A stretch of DNA of 64,000 bases from Symplocastrum torsivum CPER-KK1 (GCA_019358875.1 JAHHIF010000010.1:62001-126000); one strand, 5' to 3'; positions 42,432-52,795 are shown, counted from the stretch's first letter. Notes: generated from the letters alone by a model not told the origin. Program-made: numbers and translations.

Positions 42432-44600
42432 CTAAAGCGAATTAGAGAATTGATGTTGATTCCGACCTAGTTGCTTAGCACGATACATTGCCATATCGGC
42501 GTTCTTAATCAAGAGTTCTTCTCCCTGACCATCATGGGGAAAGATACTAATCCCAATACTGACAGTCACAAAAACATTGTGCCCTTCCAGTACAAAAACT
42601 TGAGACAAACTTTCTAAAATCTTTTCTGCAACAGTAGCAGCATAGTCTGCTTGAGGAATTCCCGGCACAATTACCGTAAACTCATCACCACCCAATCGTG
42701 AAACCACATCACTACTGCGTAAGCTACCAATAAGGCGCTGAGCAACTACTTTTAGCAACTGGTCACCAGTATCATGCCCTAGGGTATCATTAACCTGCTT
42801 AAAGCCATCTAAATCAAGGAACATCAGTGCTACTAGCTGGTTATTATTACTACGCGCCCAATCCAATGTTTGGCTCAAGCATTCGTAGAATCGTTTACGA
42901 TTTCCAAGCCCTGTGAGAGCGTCATGATATGCCAGATAACGCAATCTATCTTCTGAAAGTTTGAGTTCAACATTAGAGCGAGTTAGTTCTGCGGCAGCTT
43001 GTCTCAACTCTTGTTCTGTTCGCTTACTCTTTGTAATATCTCGGATTACACCCACTAAAAACAGATTACCAGCCGCATCTTTATGGAGAGATTTCTTTGT
43101 AGAAATTAAATGAGTGGTTCCAAAAGAATCTGTAAATTCTGCTTCATTTTCTTGGGGTTCGCCTGTTTGGAAGACTAGTTCATCTTGATTCCAAAATATC
43201 TCTGCTTCGTGTTTAGGAAGAATGTCATAGTCTGACTTTTCCATTAATGTCTCAAGCGGATAGCCAATAAATTTACAATACGCTTGGTTCAAAATAATCC
43301 AGCGATGGTCTTTGTCTTTAACAAAAACAGGGTCAGGGATGTTGTTGATGACTGTCTGCAAAAATTCTTTAGAGCGTTTTAATTCTTCCTTGAGGTGGGC
43401 AAGATGGCTAGTAACAACAGCCGCCGACCCGACTAAGCCTAAGAGTGGAGGGACAAGCGGCACCCACCAACCCGCTAAAAACGCTAGATAACAGCCGCCT
43501 GCCAAAGTCGCACCTGCAAGAAGAAGACCAAAAGAGGCACGTCGAGGCGATCGCAATTTCCAGATCAGACTAGCACCTAAACTCGTCCACGCGAAAATCC
43601 ACAACCATTCGACGGGAGTTCCCAAAACTCTGATCAAGGGACGTCCATCAAGTGTTGCACTCAGGATTTGACTGACAAAACTAGCGTGAACTTCAACACC
43701 AGAAATCGGCTGAACTTCCTTAATCAGACTACTGCTATAAGGCGTGTAGAAAAAATCTTGGAGACTTGGTGCTGTTGAACCAATCAGGATAATACGCGAT
43801 CGCATCAAACTCGGTGGCACTCGGTCTGTCAAGACATCGACCATTGACACCGTGCGGAAACTACCAGGACGACGGAAATTAGCTAAAACTTGATACCCTC
43901 TAGCATTTGCCCGCACATAACCACCGTCATTAGACATAAATGGGCGAAACACACTCTGACCCAATTGCAAATAGTTAGGATTAATCTCCGCTGGTTGCGG
44001 AGTAATTCCTTGCGCCTTCAGATAAATTGAAGCCAACTGAAGGGCAAAACTTTTACGATCTTCGCCCTTTATATGCCAATAGAGCAAACTGCGACGCACC
44101 TTACCATCAGGGTCAACTACAACATTATTGAAACCAACCTGCTTACGTTGATTTGACACTGGCGGAGGTGGAACGCCGGGACTCATGCTGTCTTGGAACT
44201 TCTCAATCCCGATTAAATTGGGAATTGTTTTAAACGCTTTGATAAATTCCGCTCGACCCAGTTCAACTGGTAAATCACGATAGATATCCAGACCAATAGC
44301 GCGTGGCTGATAGCTATTTAATTTTTGCAGCAACTGAGCCATGACCTGATCAGGAATCGGCCATTGTCCTACCTGTTGTAGATCTGCCTCGTTAATCTCA
44401 ACAATGACAATGCGATCATCAATCCGTTCTGGAGGACGCAGGTGAAATAGTTGGTCTAAGGCGGCAAACTCCGAGGCTTGTAGGATACTAGTCAAGCGGA
44501 GGACAATGACAGCAGCAGTGACCCCAGCAGAGGTTATCAATAACCTATGATCTTTCTGTGACCACTGCTTTAAGCGGTTCCATAAACTTGCTTTTAACAT
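42432..44600 (-). CDS. CHASE2-PAS-GGDEF diguanylate cyclase
   Basis: A 722-aa membrane sensor. After an N-terminal helix, residues 40-300 form a periplasmic CHASE2 domain (DQLFHLRPPERIDDRIVIVEINEADL...), with three membrane helices around 325-400. A PAS domain is at about 425-545 (NIPDPVFVKDKDHRWIILNQAYCKFIGYP), with a PAC end. A coiled linker leads to a GGDEF domain (555-720): FLDLDGFKQVNDTLGHDTGDQLL and the active-site RLGGDEFTVIV. It would make cyclic di-GMP. No EAL domain is present and the I-site RxxD is not evident. The signal is unknown. Confidence 0.93.
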   Translation of the reverse strand: MLKASLWNRLKQWSQKDHRLLITSAGVTAAVIVLRLTSILQASEFAALDQLFHLRPPERIDDRIVIVEINEADLQQVGQWPIPDQVMAQLLQKLNSYQPRAIGLDIYRDLPVELGRAEFIKAFKTIPNLIGIEKFQDSMSPGVPPPPVSNQRKQVGFNNVVVDPDGKVRRSLLYWHIKGEDRKSFALQLASIYLKAQGITPQPAEINPNYLQLGQSVFRPFMSNDGGYVRANARGYQVLANFRRPGSFRTVSMVDVLTDRVPPSLMRSRIILIGSTAPSLQDFFYTPYSSSLIKEVQPISGVEVHASFVSQILSATLDGRPLIRVLGTPVEWLWIFAWTSLGASLIWKLRSPRRASFGLLLAGATLAGGCYLAFLAGWWVPLVPPLLGLVGSAAVVTSHLAHLKEELKRSKEFLQTVINNIPDPVFVKDKDHRWIILNQAYCKFIGYPLETLMEKSDYDILPKHEAEIFWNQDELVFQTGEPQENEAEFTDSFGTTHLISTKKSLHKDAAGNLFLVGVIRDITKSKRTEQELRQAAAELTRSNVELKLSEDRLRYLAYHDALTGLGNRKRFYECLSQTLDWARSNNNQLVALMFLDLDGFKQVNDTLGHDTGDQLLKVVAQRLIGSLRSSDVVSRLGGDEFTVIVPGIPQADYAATVAEKILESLSQVFVLEGHNVFVTVSIGISIFPHDGQGEELLIKNADMAMYRAKQLGRNQHQFSNSL

Positions 44601-45174
44601 CTGCCTGATTACAGGACTATCCCAAGATTGCAGTTCAACAAATCATCCTACTCAGTTTGATTTGATATTCTTATATTTTCTCTTCAAGAACCTGATCATG
44701 TCAGCAGATAGCACAACTGGTCTTGATCACTCTGTTTAGAGGTGAAGATTGCTCTTTCGGTCTTAGCACGGTTTTTGCCAATGTCTCTGAAATAAAAGAT
44801 CTCACTGAGGTGAGACAACGAATATAAGTTATGTTTCGTTGCCCTAGTAATTATTCAGGTAGAGAAATTCTCAAAAATTAGCTGAATAGTCAAATAGGGG
44901 CAAATCAAATAATTGTTCACCCCTATACTTTTTCAATCAATTGGTAACTCTTCTAATGACCCATGCTCGGATCACAACATCAACAATATCTTTCCTAGGC
45001 ACCTCCTTGGTTTCCTCGCCTAGAAGATGGGCGTCGAGTATAGCTTTTTACGGTATGGCAGTAGCCACAAATGTTAGGTCATTAACGGGAGAAGAGCGTT
45101 CCCCAGCTAGAGCTGATTTGACCCAAAGCTGACCGCTGAAAGCTGACTGCTGATTGCTATACTTTGGGCTAAGG
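44601..45174. other. Intergenic region between cyclase and VKOR genes
   Basis: A 574-bp spacer with no supported coding frame. 44700-44800 is the probable promoter region of the cyclase gene. 45124-45165 has the short repeat GCTGACCGCTGAAAGCTGACTGCTGATTGCTATA, of the family seen at 7325 and 48740. A 63-codon frame here has no protein-like features. Confidence 0.5.
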
Positions 45175-46170
45175 TTAACGGGTTGGCAGCGTGTACTTGA
45201 AGTTGCGTAGTCCTTGATAACCCGTCAAATCAGCAAGTTCTTCCAGAGTTTTGGTCCCAGAAGTCAATTCACCATTAATTTGCCAACTGGGAAAGCCTTT
45301 CACTCCAGCCTCTGCACAAACTTGTGGTTGCCCGTTTTTGCCATCAGCCGCGCATTCAATGGCATTAAGCTCACTGAGTGCCTCTTTCCCAAATAGCTGC
45401 TTCTGCTCATAGCAGTGCGGACACCAGTAGGCAAAAAATGCCTTAGCACCAACTTGTTTCAGATGACGCGCCAGAGCAATTTCAGCTTCACCAGAGGTCG
45501 TTGTAATTTCCCATCCGCCAATTTCGGGTCGGGGTGTTTCATTCAAAGCGGTAATCGGGATTGGAGTAGCCCCCTCCGCTGCCGTTGCTATCGGTTTACC
45601 AACGTTAGCGTAGACACCTAAGGCGCTAATCAACGTCACCATCCCAACAATAATACCGACGAAGAACAATTGACCAGCATCCTCCCAACTCCGACCAATA
45701 AAAGTCAGCACTAACATGCTGAGGGAGAATAAAGCCGAACCGATGCAGTACAGACATACAGTTTTGATCTGAAAGGCAAGCAGATACATTAGGTAGCCAC
45801 TGAAAATAGTCATTGCTGTGGCACCAGCAAAAAGCAGCAGCCAAGTCCAATCCTCTAATTTTGAGCGGAGTTCTTTCTGTTGCTGTACGTTCACTGCCAG
45901 TGGAGCTAGGGCAAATGTTGCCATACTGGCGTATGCCAGGAAGCCAAACAATGCTAGAGGCAAACCGAAAACCGTGGCATAGGGACTAGAAAGAACATCA
46001 TTGCAGCCGGAAGCACCCGATGCCGCCGCACTAGCGGTACAAGCGGCTGTGCCACCTGTGAGTTTAACGATTGTTAGATAAGCCGTTAATAGGGCACCTA
46101 CGGCAGCGATCGCACCGATTAGCTGACGAGACCAGCGATGAATCCAGGGAGCAGAACGTCGGCGACTCAT
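45175..46170 (-). CDS. VKOR-thioredoxin fusion (disulfide-bond formation)
   Basis: A 331-aa membrane enzyme that makes disulfide bonds in secreted proteins, the bacterial vitamin K epoxide reductase homologue. The VKOR domain (residues 15-190) has four to five helices. Its loop Cys pair is in CTASAAASGASGCNDVLSSPYATVFGLPLALFG, and the active-site CxxC in TVCLYCIGSALFSLS. A C-terminal periplasmic thioredoxin-like domain has FFAYWCPHCYEQKQLFGKEA (CPHC), followed by GFPSWQINGE (cis-Pro region). All redox cysteines are present. It follows btpA by 68 bp in the same direction. Confidence 0.95.
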   Translation of the reverse strand: MSRRRSAPWIHRWSRQLIGAIAAVGALLTAYLTIVKLTGGTAACTASAAASGASGCNDVLSSPYATVFGLPLALFGFLAYASMATFALAPLAVNVQQQKELRSKLEDWTWLLLFAGATAMTIFSGYLMYLLAFQIKTVCLYCIGSALFSLSMLVLTFIGRSWEDAGQLFFVGIIVGMVTLISALGVYANVGKPIATAAEGATPIPITALNETPRPEIGGWEITTTSGEAEIALARHLKQVGAKAFFAYWCPHCYEQKQLFGKEALSELNAIECAADGKNGQPQVCAEAGVKGFPSWQINGELTSGTKTLEELADLTGYQGLRNFKYTLPTR

Positions 46171-46175
46171 AATCA

Positions 46176-46222
46176 GTTGTTAGTGGTTAGTGGTTAGTTG
46201 TTGGTGGTTAGTTGTTCGTAGC
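46176..46222. repeat. TTAGTTGTTAG-type short tandem repeat
   Basis: GTTGTTAGTGGTTAGTGGTT and similar units repeat with small changes across the btpA-VKOR spacer. The same units occur at 28605-28630 and 50217-50240. This is a simple-repeat class of cyanobacterial spacers, here within a probable operon. Confidence 0.6.
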
Positions 46223-46238
46223 TCATCGCTTAATTTAC

Positions 46239-47087
46239 TTAAGAATGTAGCTTGAGTGAAGAAATGGGTTTCGGTTCGGCTTGATCAGAAACACTCCGTC
46301 GCACCGCTTCTACAAATTGACTGACGCGAATTGGGTCGATGGGTTGCTCGATTTTTCCACGTCGCTTTAGGGAACTCGATACAATTACCCCGTCTGCTGC
46401 CTGCATCAGGGTGGGAATGTTCTCCCAGCTTGCCCCACTACCAATGAATACTGGTGTTCCGTTAGCAGCGGCAGAGGCTAGCTCTAAGTCTTCTAAGCTA
46501 GGAGGGCTACCTGTCGCCCAGCCAGAGAGAATAACGCCATCGGCTAAGCCGCGTTCAATGGTTTCTTGCACCGCCGTAGTGAGATTAGGGGAGCCTAGGG
46601 GTCGTGCGTGCTTCACGAGAACATCGGCGAAAATTTTGACATCACTGCCGAGTTCCCGCCGATAGCGAAGTAACTGATGTGCCTGTCCCTCAATTAGCCC
46701 TTGGTCAGTTGCCATGATCCCCGTGAGGACATTGACGCGAATAAACTGGGCGTGGACGCAGGTTGCGATCGCTAAAGCACTTTGGGCATCATTGCGTAAA
46801 ACATTGATCCCCACTGGCAGCGTTACTAAATTCATCAGTCGCTGGACAATCAACGTCATCGCACTGACAACCGCTGGATCGACCTGATTCTTCGTAAACG
46901 GTGCGTCAAAAAAATTCTCAACGATTACGCCATCGACTCCTCCAGAAGCCAATGCCGTTACTTCTTGCTCTGCCCGGTTGATCACTGCCTTCAGGCTCCC
47001 TCCCCAACGGGGAGATGTGGGGAGCGGCAGCAGATGAACCACGCCAATAATCGGATTCGGTGTCTTGAAAATTTGATGTAAGTTCAC
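46239..47087 (-). CDS. btpA: Photosystem I biogenesis protein BtpA
   Basis: A 282-aa extrinsic thylakoid-associated protein of the BtpA family, which stabilises the photosystem I reaction-centre proteins in cyanobacteria. It begins IIGVVHLLPLPTSPRWGGSLKAVINRAEQEVTALASGGVDGVIVENFFDAPF. It has the TIM-barrel-like core FIRVNVLTGIMATDQGLIEGQAHQLLRYRREL and the end IGSGASWENIPTLMQAADGVIVSSSLKRRG. Length and motifs match. With the VKOR gene downstream, the two form a likely photosynthesis/thylakoid operon. Confidence 0.94.
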   Translation of the reverse strand: MNLHQIFKTPNPIIGVVHLLPLPTSPRWGGSLKAVINRAEQEVTALASGGVDGVIVENFFDAPFTKNQVDPAVVSAMTLIVQRLMNLVTLPVGINVLRNDAQSALAIATCVHAQFIRVNVLTGIMATDQGLIEGQAHQLLRYRRELGSDVKIFADVLVKHARPLGSPNLTTAVQETIERGLADGVILSGWATGSPPSLEDLELASAAANGTPVFIGSGASWENIPTLMQAADGVIVSSSLKRRGKIEQPIDPIRVSQFVEAVRRSVSDQAEPKPISSLKLHS

Positions 47088-47348
47088 TTATCTACCTGAA
47101 AACACCGGCTACTTTGTGCCTACCTATAATGTTCTCCCCTAAGGGGTCAGGTTGGTCATGGCATAAATAGTCTAAGTCTGTTGGATCTCTCAATAAAATT
47201 TTATCTACAATAAAGACAGGGGTTTGTGAAAGGATAAGGAACATCCGGACTGGTGGAGTGTGGGTGAACCCAAAAGCTTAATAATATAAAATGCTTACTC
47301 TAGTTCTTAGAGCGCTCCCCACTCAATGAGTCGTCAACGAATAACCGC

Positions 47349-48689
47349 ATGGGCAACAAGCCAACCATTGCCATCTCTCACTTGGGCTGCGAAAAAAATC
47401 GCATTGATACTGAACATATGTTGGGTCTGCTGGTACAGGCAGGCTATAATGTAGATACGAATGAAGAACTAGCTGACTACGTTATTGTAAACACTTGTAG
47501 TTTCATTGAAGCAGCTCGTACAGAATCTGTCCGTACACTAGTAGAACTAGCAGAAGCTGATAAAAAAATTGTCATCACTGGCTGCATGGCACAACACTTC
47601 CAGGAACAACTCTTGGATGAGTTGCCAGAAGCAGTTGCCGTGGTGGGAACCGGCGACTACAACAAAATCGTTGATGTACTTCAACGGGTAGAAACGGGTA
47701 AGCGTGTTAAGCAGATTTCGGCTAACCCAACTTACATAGCAGATGAGACAATGCCGCGCTACCGAACCACCTCGGAGGGCGTAGCTTATTTACGAGTAGC
47801 AGAAGGGTGTGATTATCGCTGTGCGTTCTGCATTATTCCCCATCTCCGGGGAAATCAGCGATCGCGGACAATTGAATCCATCGTCGCGGAAGCCGAACAA
47901 TTGGCAGCCCAAGGCGTTCAGGAATTAATCTTAATTTCCCAAATTACTACTAACTATGGTTTAGACCTTTATGGCAAACCCAAGTTAGCAGAACTCTTAC
48001 GAGCTTTAGGTAAAGTAGACATCCCCTGGATTCGGATGCACTACGCCTATCCGACTGGCTTAACCCCAGATGTTATTCAAGCGATTCAGGAAACACCCAA
48101 TGTTCTTCCTTACCTGGATTTGCCCCTACAGCACTCCCATCCGGAAATCCTCCGCGCCATGAACCGCCCCTGGCAGGGGCATGTCAATGACGCGGTGATA
48201 GAGCGAATCAAAATAGCGCTCCCCGATGCGGTGCTACGCACAACCTTCATCGTTGGCTTTCCTGGCGAGACAGATCAGCATTTTGAACACCTGCTGCAAT
48301 TTGTCCAACGCCATGAATTTGATCATGCTGGTGTTTTTACCTTTTCTCCAGAAGAAGGAACACCCGCTTACAGCTTGCCAAACCAACTGCCGCAAGACGT
48401 AATGGACGCTCGTCGAGATGGCCTTATGGCAGATCAACAGCCCATTTCACTGAAAAAAAATCAAGGTGACCTAGGCAAGGTTGTGGATGTCCTGATTGAG
48501 CAAGAAAATCCCTCAACAGGCGAATTGATTGGTCGATCTGCTCGGTTTGCCCCTGAAGTAGATGGATTGGTCTATGTACAAGGCGACGCTCCTTTAGGGA
48601 CAATTGTGGGAGTGGAAATTACTGATGCCGACATCTATGACCTGTATGGTTCTGTAGTCCCTAACACAAAATTGTCAGTTGTCCGTTAA
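47349..48689 (+). CDS. rimO: Ribosomal protein S12 methylthiotransferase RimO
   Basis: A 446-aa radical-SAM enzyme that adds a methylthio group to an Asp of ribosomal protein S12. The N-terminal UPF0004 domain has [22 protein letters not shown] and TGCMAQ with its three cluster cysteines. The radical-SAM CxxxCxxC appears as CDYRCAFC (residues about 154-161). The TRAM domain is at the C-terminus ([11 protein letters not shown] to [17 protein letters not shown]). The segment ISQITTNYG has Ile where many bacterial RimO have Asp; the significance is unknown. The 260-bp leader has nothing recognisable. Confidence 0.95.
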   Translation: MGNKPTIAISHLGCEKNRIDTEHMLGLLVQAGYNVDTNEELADYVIVNTCSFIEAARTESVRTLVELAEADKKIVITGCMAQHFQEQLLDELPEAVAVVGTGDYNKIVDVLQRVETGKRVKQISANPTYIADETMPRYRTTSEGVAYLRVAEGCDYRCAFCIIPHLRGNQRSRTIESIVAEAEQLAAQGVQELILISQITTNYGLDLYGKPKLAELLRALGKVDIPWIRMHYAYPTGLTPDVIQAIQETPNVLPYLDLPLQHSHPEILRAMNRPWQGHVNDAVIERIKIALPDAVLRTTFIVGFPGETDQHFEHLLQFVQRHEFDHAGVFTFSPEEGTPAYSLPNQLPQDVMDARRDGLMADQQPISLKKNQGDLGKVVDVLIEQENPSTGELIGRSARFAPEVDGLVYVQGDAPLGTIVGVEITDADIYDLYGSVVPNTKLSVVR

Positions 48690-48805
48690 GCCTAGTTCCT
48701 TGTTTGTTGTCCGTAGTCTGTTGAATGTTCTCAACTGACAACTGACAGCTGAAAACAGATAACTGACCTCGAAAAAACTGAAAACTAACAACGAACAACT
48801 AAACT

Positions 48806-50203
48806 ATGACCCTTTCCTTTCAAAGCCTGGGCCTGTCCGAAGCTGCCGTCATTCAACTGGAAACACTAGGCTTCACGACACCCACAACAATTCAAATCCA
48901 AGCGATTCCCCAACTACTCGCTGGACGTGATGTCGTTGGACAATCTCAAACTGGCACTGGGAAAACAGCCGCGTTTTCACTGCCGATGCTAGAGCGAATC
49001 GACACTGAAAACCGAGCAGTACAAGCTTTAATTTTGACCCCGACACGAGAATTGGCGTCTCAAGTCGCTGAGGCAATTCGCACTTTCAGCAGTAATCGCC
49101 GTCTATCAATCGTCACCGTCTGCGGTGGTCAATCAATGGAGCGCCAAGTCCGCAGCCTACAACGCGGCGCACAAATTGTTGTCGGTACACCTGGACGAGT
49201 GATTGATTTGCTTGATCGGCGTGACCTCAAGCTCGATAACGTTAGCTGGGTTGTACTCGATGAAGCAGATGAAATGCTGAGCATGGGCTTCATTGATGAT
49301 GTCAAGAAAATCCTCAAGCAAGCACCTGTTGAGCGTCAGACCGCTTGTTTCTCGGCAACCATGCCACGTCCAATCCGAGAGTTGGTCAACAAGTTCCTGA
49401 AATCGCCAGCGACAGTGACCGTTGAGCAACCCAAAGCAACCCCATCACGGATTGAGCAGCGAGTTTACATCGTTCCCCGTGGCTGGACGAAGGCAAAAGC
49501 CCTCCAGCCGATTCTAGAACTGGAAGACCCGGAAGCCGCCTTGATTTTTGTGCGGACACGACGGGCAGCGGCTGAACTGACCAGTCAATTACAATCCGCT
49601 GGTCACAGTGTAGATGAGTACCACGGCGATTTGAGCCAATCTCAGCGAGAGCGCTTGTTGTCCCGCTTCCGGGCAGGTCAAGTCCGTTGGGTTGTGGCAA
49701 CTGATATTGCGGCACGGGGCTTAGATGTTGATCATCTTACCCATGTGATTAATTACGACCTCCCCGATCAGGTGGAAAGCTACATTCACCGCATTGGTCG
49801 GACGGGACGTGCTGGAAAGACAGGAATCGCAATTTCTCTGATTAGTTCGTTTGAGCGGCGTAAGCTGAACTTGATTGAGCGAAAAGTGCGGCAAACGCTG
49901 AACGTGTCACCAATCCCAACGCGATCGCAAATTGAGTCACGGCGCTTAGAGAAACTGCAAGAACAGTTGCGTGAGGCACTATCCGGTGAACGCATGGCAT
50001 CCTTCCTACCCGTAGTGCGGGATATGAGTGAGGAATACGATCCACATGCGATCGCTGCCGCCGCCCTGCAAATGGTCTACGACCAAACTCAGCCTGCTTG
50101 GATGGCCCCCGATTTCGAGCCACCCGTGGAACGACCCAAAATCATCAAGCGGCGGATCGACAAGCCCCAAACCTCTTCAGCGACACCGAACCACTCACGG
50201 TAA
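48806..50203 (+). CDS. DEAD-box RNA helicase
   Basis: A 465-aa ATP-dependent RNA helicase. The motifs in order: Q-motif GFTTPTTIQIQAIP, I GQSQTGTGKTAAF, Ia PTRELA, Ib TPGRVIDL, II VLDEADEML, III SATMP, IV LIFVRTRR, V ATDIAARGLDVD and VI HRIGRTGRAGKTG. It resembles cyanobacterial CrhR-like and CshA-like proteins. A C-terminal extension of about 90 residues has a basic end (KIIKRRIDKPQ). Cold or redox regulation known for CrhR is not shown here. It is preceded by a run of short ACAACTGACAGCTG repeats in the 117-bp spacer after rimO. Confidence 0.95.
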   Translation: MTLSFQSLGLSEAAVIQLETLGFTTPTTIQIQAIPQLLAGRDVVGQSQTGTGKTAAFSLPMLERIDTENRAVQALILTPTRELASQVAEAIRTFSSNRRLSIVTVCGGQSMERQVRSLQRGAQIVVGTPGRVIDLLDRRDLKLDNVSWVVLDEADEMLSMGFIDDVKKILKQAPVERQTACFSATMPRPIRELVNKFLKSPATVTVEQPKATPSRIEQRVYIVPRGWTKAKALQPILELEDPEAALIFVRTRRAAAELTSQLQSAGHSVDEYHGDLSQSQRERLLSRFRAGQVRWVVATDIAARGLDVDHLTHVINYDLPDQVESYIHRIGRTGRAGKTGIAISLISSFERRKLNLIERKVRQTLNVSPIPTRSQIESRRLEKLQEQLREALSGERMASFLPVVRDMSEEYDPHAIAAAALQMVYDQTQPAWMAPDFEPPVERPKIIKRRIDKPQTSSATPNHSR

Positions 50204-50216
50204 ACTAAGAGTTGAT

Positions 50217-50278
50217 TGCTGTTAGTTGTTAGTTGTTAGTGATGAAAAAACTACTTCTAACAACTAACAACTAACGAC
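50217..50278. terminator. TTAGTTGTTAG inverted repeat, possible terminator
   Basis: CTGTTAGTTGTTAGTTGTTAG (50218-50238) is followed by a short A-rich loop, then CTAACAACTAACAACTAAC (50260-50278). The arms are nearly perfect reverse complements, giving an 18-bp stem between the helicase and threonine synthase genes. Its function may be termination, or it may simply be a repeat cluster. Confidence 0.62.
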
Positions 50279-50301
50279 CAATAACCAATAACTAACCAAT
50301 T

Positions 50302-51423
50302 GTGGCTTCAAGCTTGTCTACTGCCCACCTATCGGCTACCGGAAATGCTGCCTCTGGACATCTCAACTGGCCAGGTTTAATTGAGGCATACCGCTCGTAT
50401 TTACCAGTAAGTGACTCAACTCCCGTCATCACGCTCCTAGAGGGCAATACGCCCTTAATTCCCGCCCCAGCGATCGCAAAAAGGATTGGTAAGGGAGTAA
50501 GAGTACTGGTGAAATACGACGGGCTTAATCCTACGGGTAGCTTTAAAGACCGGGGGATGACGATGGCAATTTCCAAAGCCAAGGAAGCAGGAGCAAAAGC
50601 GGTGATATGTGCTAGCACGGGTAACACCTCTGCCTCTGCTGCTGCCTATGCACGTCGGGGTGGAATGCGAGCCTTTGTGCTAATTCCTGAGGGTTATGTA
50701 GCGCTGGGTAAGTTGGCGCAAGCGTTACTTTATGGGGCAGAAGTCTTAGCAATTCAAGGCAACTTTGACCAAGCGTTAGAAATTGTTCGGGAGATGGCAT
50801 CAAACTATCCCGTTACCCTAGTTAACTCGGTTAATCCCTATCGGCTAGAAGGTCAGAAGACAGCAGCGTTTGAATTGGTGGATAGCTTAGGTGATGCCCC
50901 CGATTGGCTGTGTATCCCGGTAGGGAATGCTGGGAATATTACAGCCTACTGGATGGGATTTTGCCAGTACCATCAGGATAGGAAATGCGATCGCTTACCC
51001 GTGATGATGGGATTTCAAGCAGCCGGGGCATCTCCCCTGGTTACTGGCGAAGTTGTGACTCATCCCGAAACGATAGCGACAGCAATTCGGATTGGGAACC
51101 CCGCGAGTTGGGAAAAAGCGATCGCTGTTCAACAGGCAAGTCAAGGAAAATTTAACAGCGTCACCGATGCTGAGATTCTTGAAGCCTATCGATTGCTGGC
51201 ATCTGAAGAAGGAATTTTTTGTGAACCCGCCAGTGCTGCCTCAGTTGCTGGCTTGTTGAAAGTCAAAGACCAAGTACCCACAGGCGCTACAGTAGTGTGT
51301 GTATTAACTGGTAATGGTTTAAAAGACCCAGATACAGCAATTCAACACAGTAATAACCAATTCAAGCAAGGAATTGAGCCGACAATCTCAGCCGTCGCAA
51401 CAGCAATGGGGCTGAATGATTAG
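50302..51423 (+). CDS. thrC: Threonine synthase
   Basis: A 373-aa PLP enzyme converting O-phosphohomoserine to threonine. The cofactor Lys sits in [22 protein letters not shown] (about residues 76-97). [19 protein letters not shown] and the phosphate-binding [12 protein letters not shown] and [13 protein letters not shown] complete the fold-type II pattern. The start is GTG at 50302; the N-terminus ([25 protein letters not shown]) is typical of the cyanobacterial form. The 24-bp spacer after the inverted repeat at 50217-50278 has no clear Shine-Dalgarno sequence. Confidence 0.95.
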   Translation: MASSLSTAHLSATGNAASGHLNWPGLIEAYRSYLPVSDSTPVITLLEGNTPLIPAPAIAKRIGKGVRVLVKYDGLNPTGSFKDRGMTMAISKAKEAGAKAVICASTGNTSASAAAYARRGGMRAFVLIPEGYVALGKLAQALLYGAEVLAIQGNFDQALEIVREMASNYPVTLVNSVNPYRLEGQKTAAFELVDSLGDAPDWLCIPVGNAGNITAYWMGFCQYHQDRKCDRLPVMMGFQAAGASPLVTGEVVTHPETIATAIRIGNPASWEKAIAVQQASQGKFNSVTDAEILEAYRLLASEEGIFCEPASAASVAGLLKVKDQVPTGATVVCVLTGNGLKDPDTAIQHSNNQFKQGIEPTISAVATAMGLND

Positions 51424-51583
51424 GCTCACATTGAGCTACGCACATGAACATTGAATGAAAGCTGAATTACCCTATTCCCCATTCCCGACTTTCAAGACAC
51501 CTATCAATTTAACCATACTTGGTTTTTGGCAATTAGACTTGCTTGTTGTAGGCTATGAGAGATAAAAGTAGGAGTGAGGATGC

Positions 51584-52795
51584 ATGTTTCGTTCGCCTGA
51601 CAAGCACCCAGTTTTTAACCGCTCAGTGTTGTGGACATTTTTTTTGTTTTCAGCCGCCTTGGTTGTGCCTATTGTGTTAGCAAAATCCTTGGCACAACGA
51701 CCTCAGCCGTCGCTAGCATCGCCGCAGCAACCTTCCCCTAACTTAGCGTCTTCCCCTGGGCCATCCCAAGCTGATGTCTTAGCCGAACGGGATTGGCATC
51801 AACGTCTAGTTAGCCAAAGCCTCTCTTTGTCGCCAAAAAGTAATACTACTACAAATACAACCGCCTCTAAATCGGCGGTTGCCAAAACTGATAAAGCTCC
51901 ATCCAAATCTTCTCCTACAAAAACCTCTACATCACAGCCACAAAAATCCAAAGCCAAATCCCAAGATTCAAAGCCTTCCCAAACAAGTAATAAGCAAAAA
52001 CCTAAATCTCAAGGTTCTACTACAGCCGAAGCTCAAGCTGCCCAGGCAGCTAAAAATGCCCCATTGCTAGAGCTACGAGTTGCTGTTGCGAATGGAGATA
52101 GCGCCCTAGTCGTTGGCACCTCAACACCAGGCGAGGTGATTGATGCTCGTGGTAAAGTTCTGGGCAAGCTAGCCGCAAACGATGGGACAAATGTCAGCCC
52201 AGAGGGAGCAAATATCCGTGTTGGTCAGTGGCAGACTCCAGGAGGTGTTTGGATTAAGCCTACGAAAGGAGGGTATGTATTTGTAGGCGATCGCTGGTAT
52301 CGAGGTGATTTACTTCTGGTTTCTAAAGGTAATACCCTACTAGCGGTTAACTATGTTGACCTTGAGAATTATCTTGTTAGTGTAGTAGGCGCTGAAGTCT
52401 CTCCAAGTTGGCCGATGGCAGCTCTAAAAGCTCAAGCCATTGCCGCTCGATCCTATGCCTTAGTTCATTACTTGCGACCTGCTAACGCTCTGTACGATCT
52501 AGGAAACACTCAGCGCTGGCAAGTTTACAAAGGCATCAGTGCAGAATGGAACACTACACAGCAAGCTGTTCAAGAAACGGCTGGAGTTTTCCTGAGCCAC
52601 AAAGGGGGAGTGGTGGAATCAATGTACGCTGCCTCTGATGAAATTGTGACTAATGTTTTTGGTGGTAGGGGGATGAGTCAAACGGGTGCCCTAAAATTGG
52701 CTCAGCAGGGCTATGACTACCAACAAATCCTTGGCACCTATTATCCAGGTGTGGGTTTATCGTGGATGGACACGAGAGAAGCGGACGTAGATTAG
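51584..52795 (+). CDS. SpoIID/LytB-domain protein, membrane-anchored
   Basis: A 403-aa cell-envelope protein. One N-terminal membrane helix (SVLWTFFLFSAALVVPIVL) is followed by about 110 residues of Ser/Lys/Gln/Thr-rich low-complexity linker. The SpoIID (PF08486-type) domain then comes, with the key stretch VVGAEVSPSWPMAALKAQAIAARSYALVHY. The end RGMSQTGALKLAQQGYDYQQILGTYYPG carries the conserved Gly/Met/Ser motif. SpoIID-like proteins cut or remodel peptidoglycan; in non-sporulating cyanobacteria they are envelope enzymes. The start has AGGAGTGAGG just upstream. Confidence 0.92.
   Translation: MFRSPDKHPVFNRSVLWTFFLFSAALVVPIVLAKSLAQRPQPSLASPQQPSPNLASSPGPSQADVLAERDWHQRLVSQSLSLSPKSNTTTNTTASKSAVAKTDKAPSKSSPTKTSTSQPQKSKAKSQDSKPSQTSNKQKPKSQGSTTAEAQAAQAAKNAPLLELRVAVANGDSALVVGTSTPGEVIDARGKVLGKLAANDGTNVSPEGANIRVGQWQTPGGVWIKPTKGGYVFVGDRWYRGDLLLVSKGNTLLAVNYVDLENYLVSVVGAEVSPSWPMAALKAQAIAARSYALVHYLRPANALYDLGNTQRWQVYKGISAEWNTTQQAVQETAGVFLSHKGGVVESMYAASDEIVTNVFGGRGMSQTGALKLAQQGYDYQQILGTYYPGVGLSWMDTREADVD

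Noticed and set aside
44941..45132. 63-aa plus-strand ORF
   Set aside because: Low-complexity Ser/Thr translation that ends in a known short spacer repeat; no start signal.
47088..47348. Structured RNA before rimO
   Set aside because: The region has some GC-rich words (GGACTGGTGGAGTGTGGG), but I could not find a convincing fold or known RNA.
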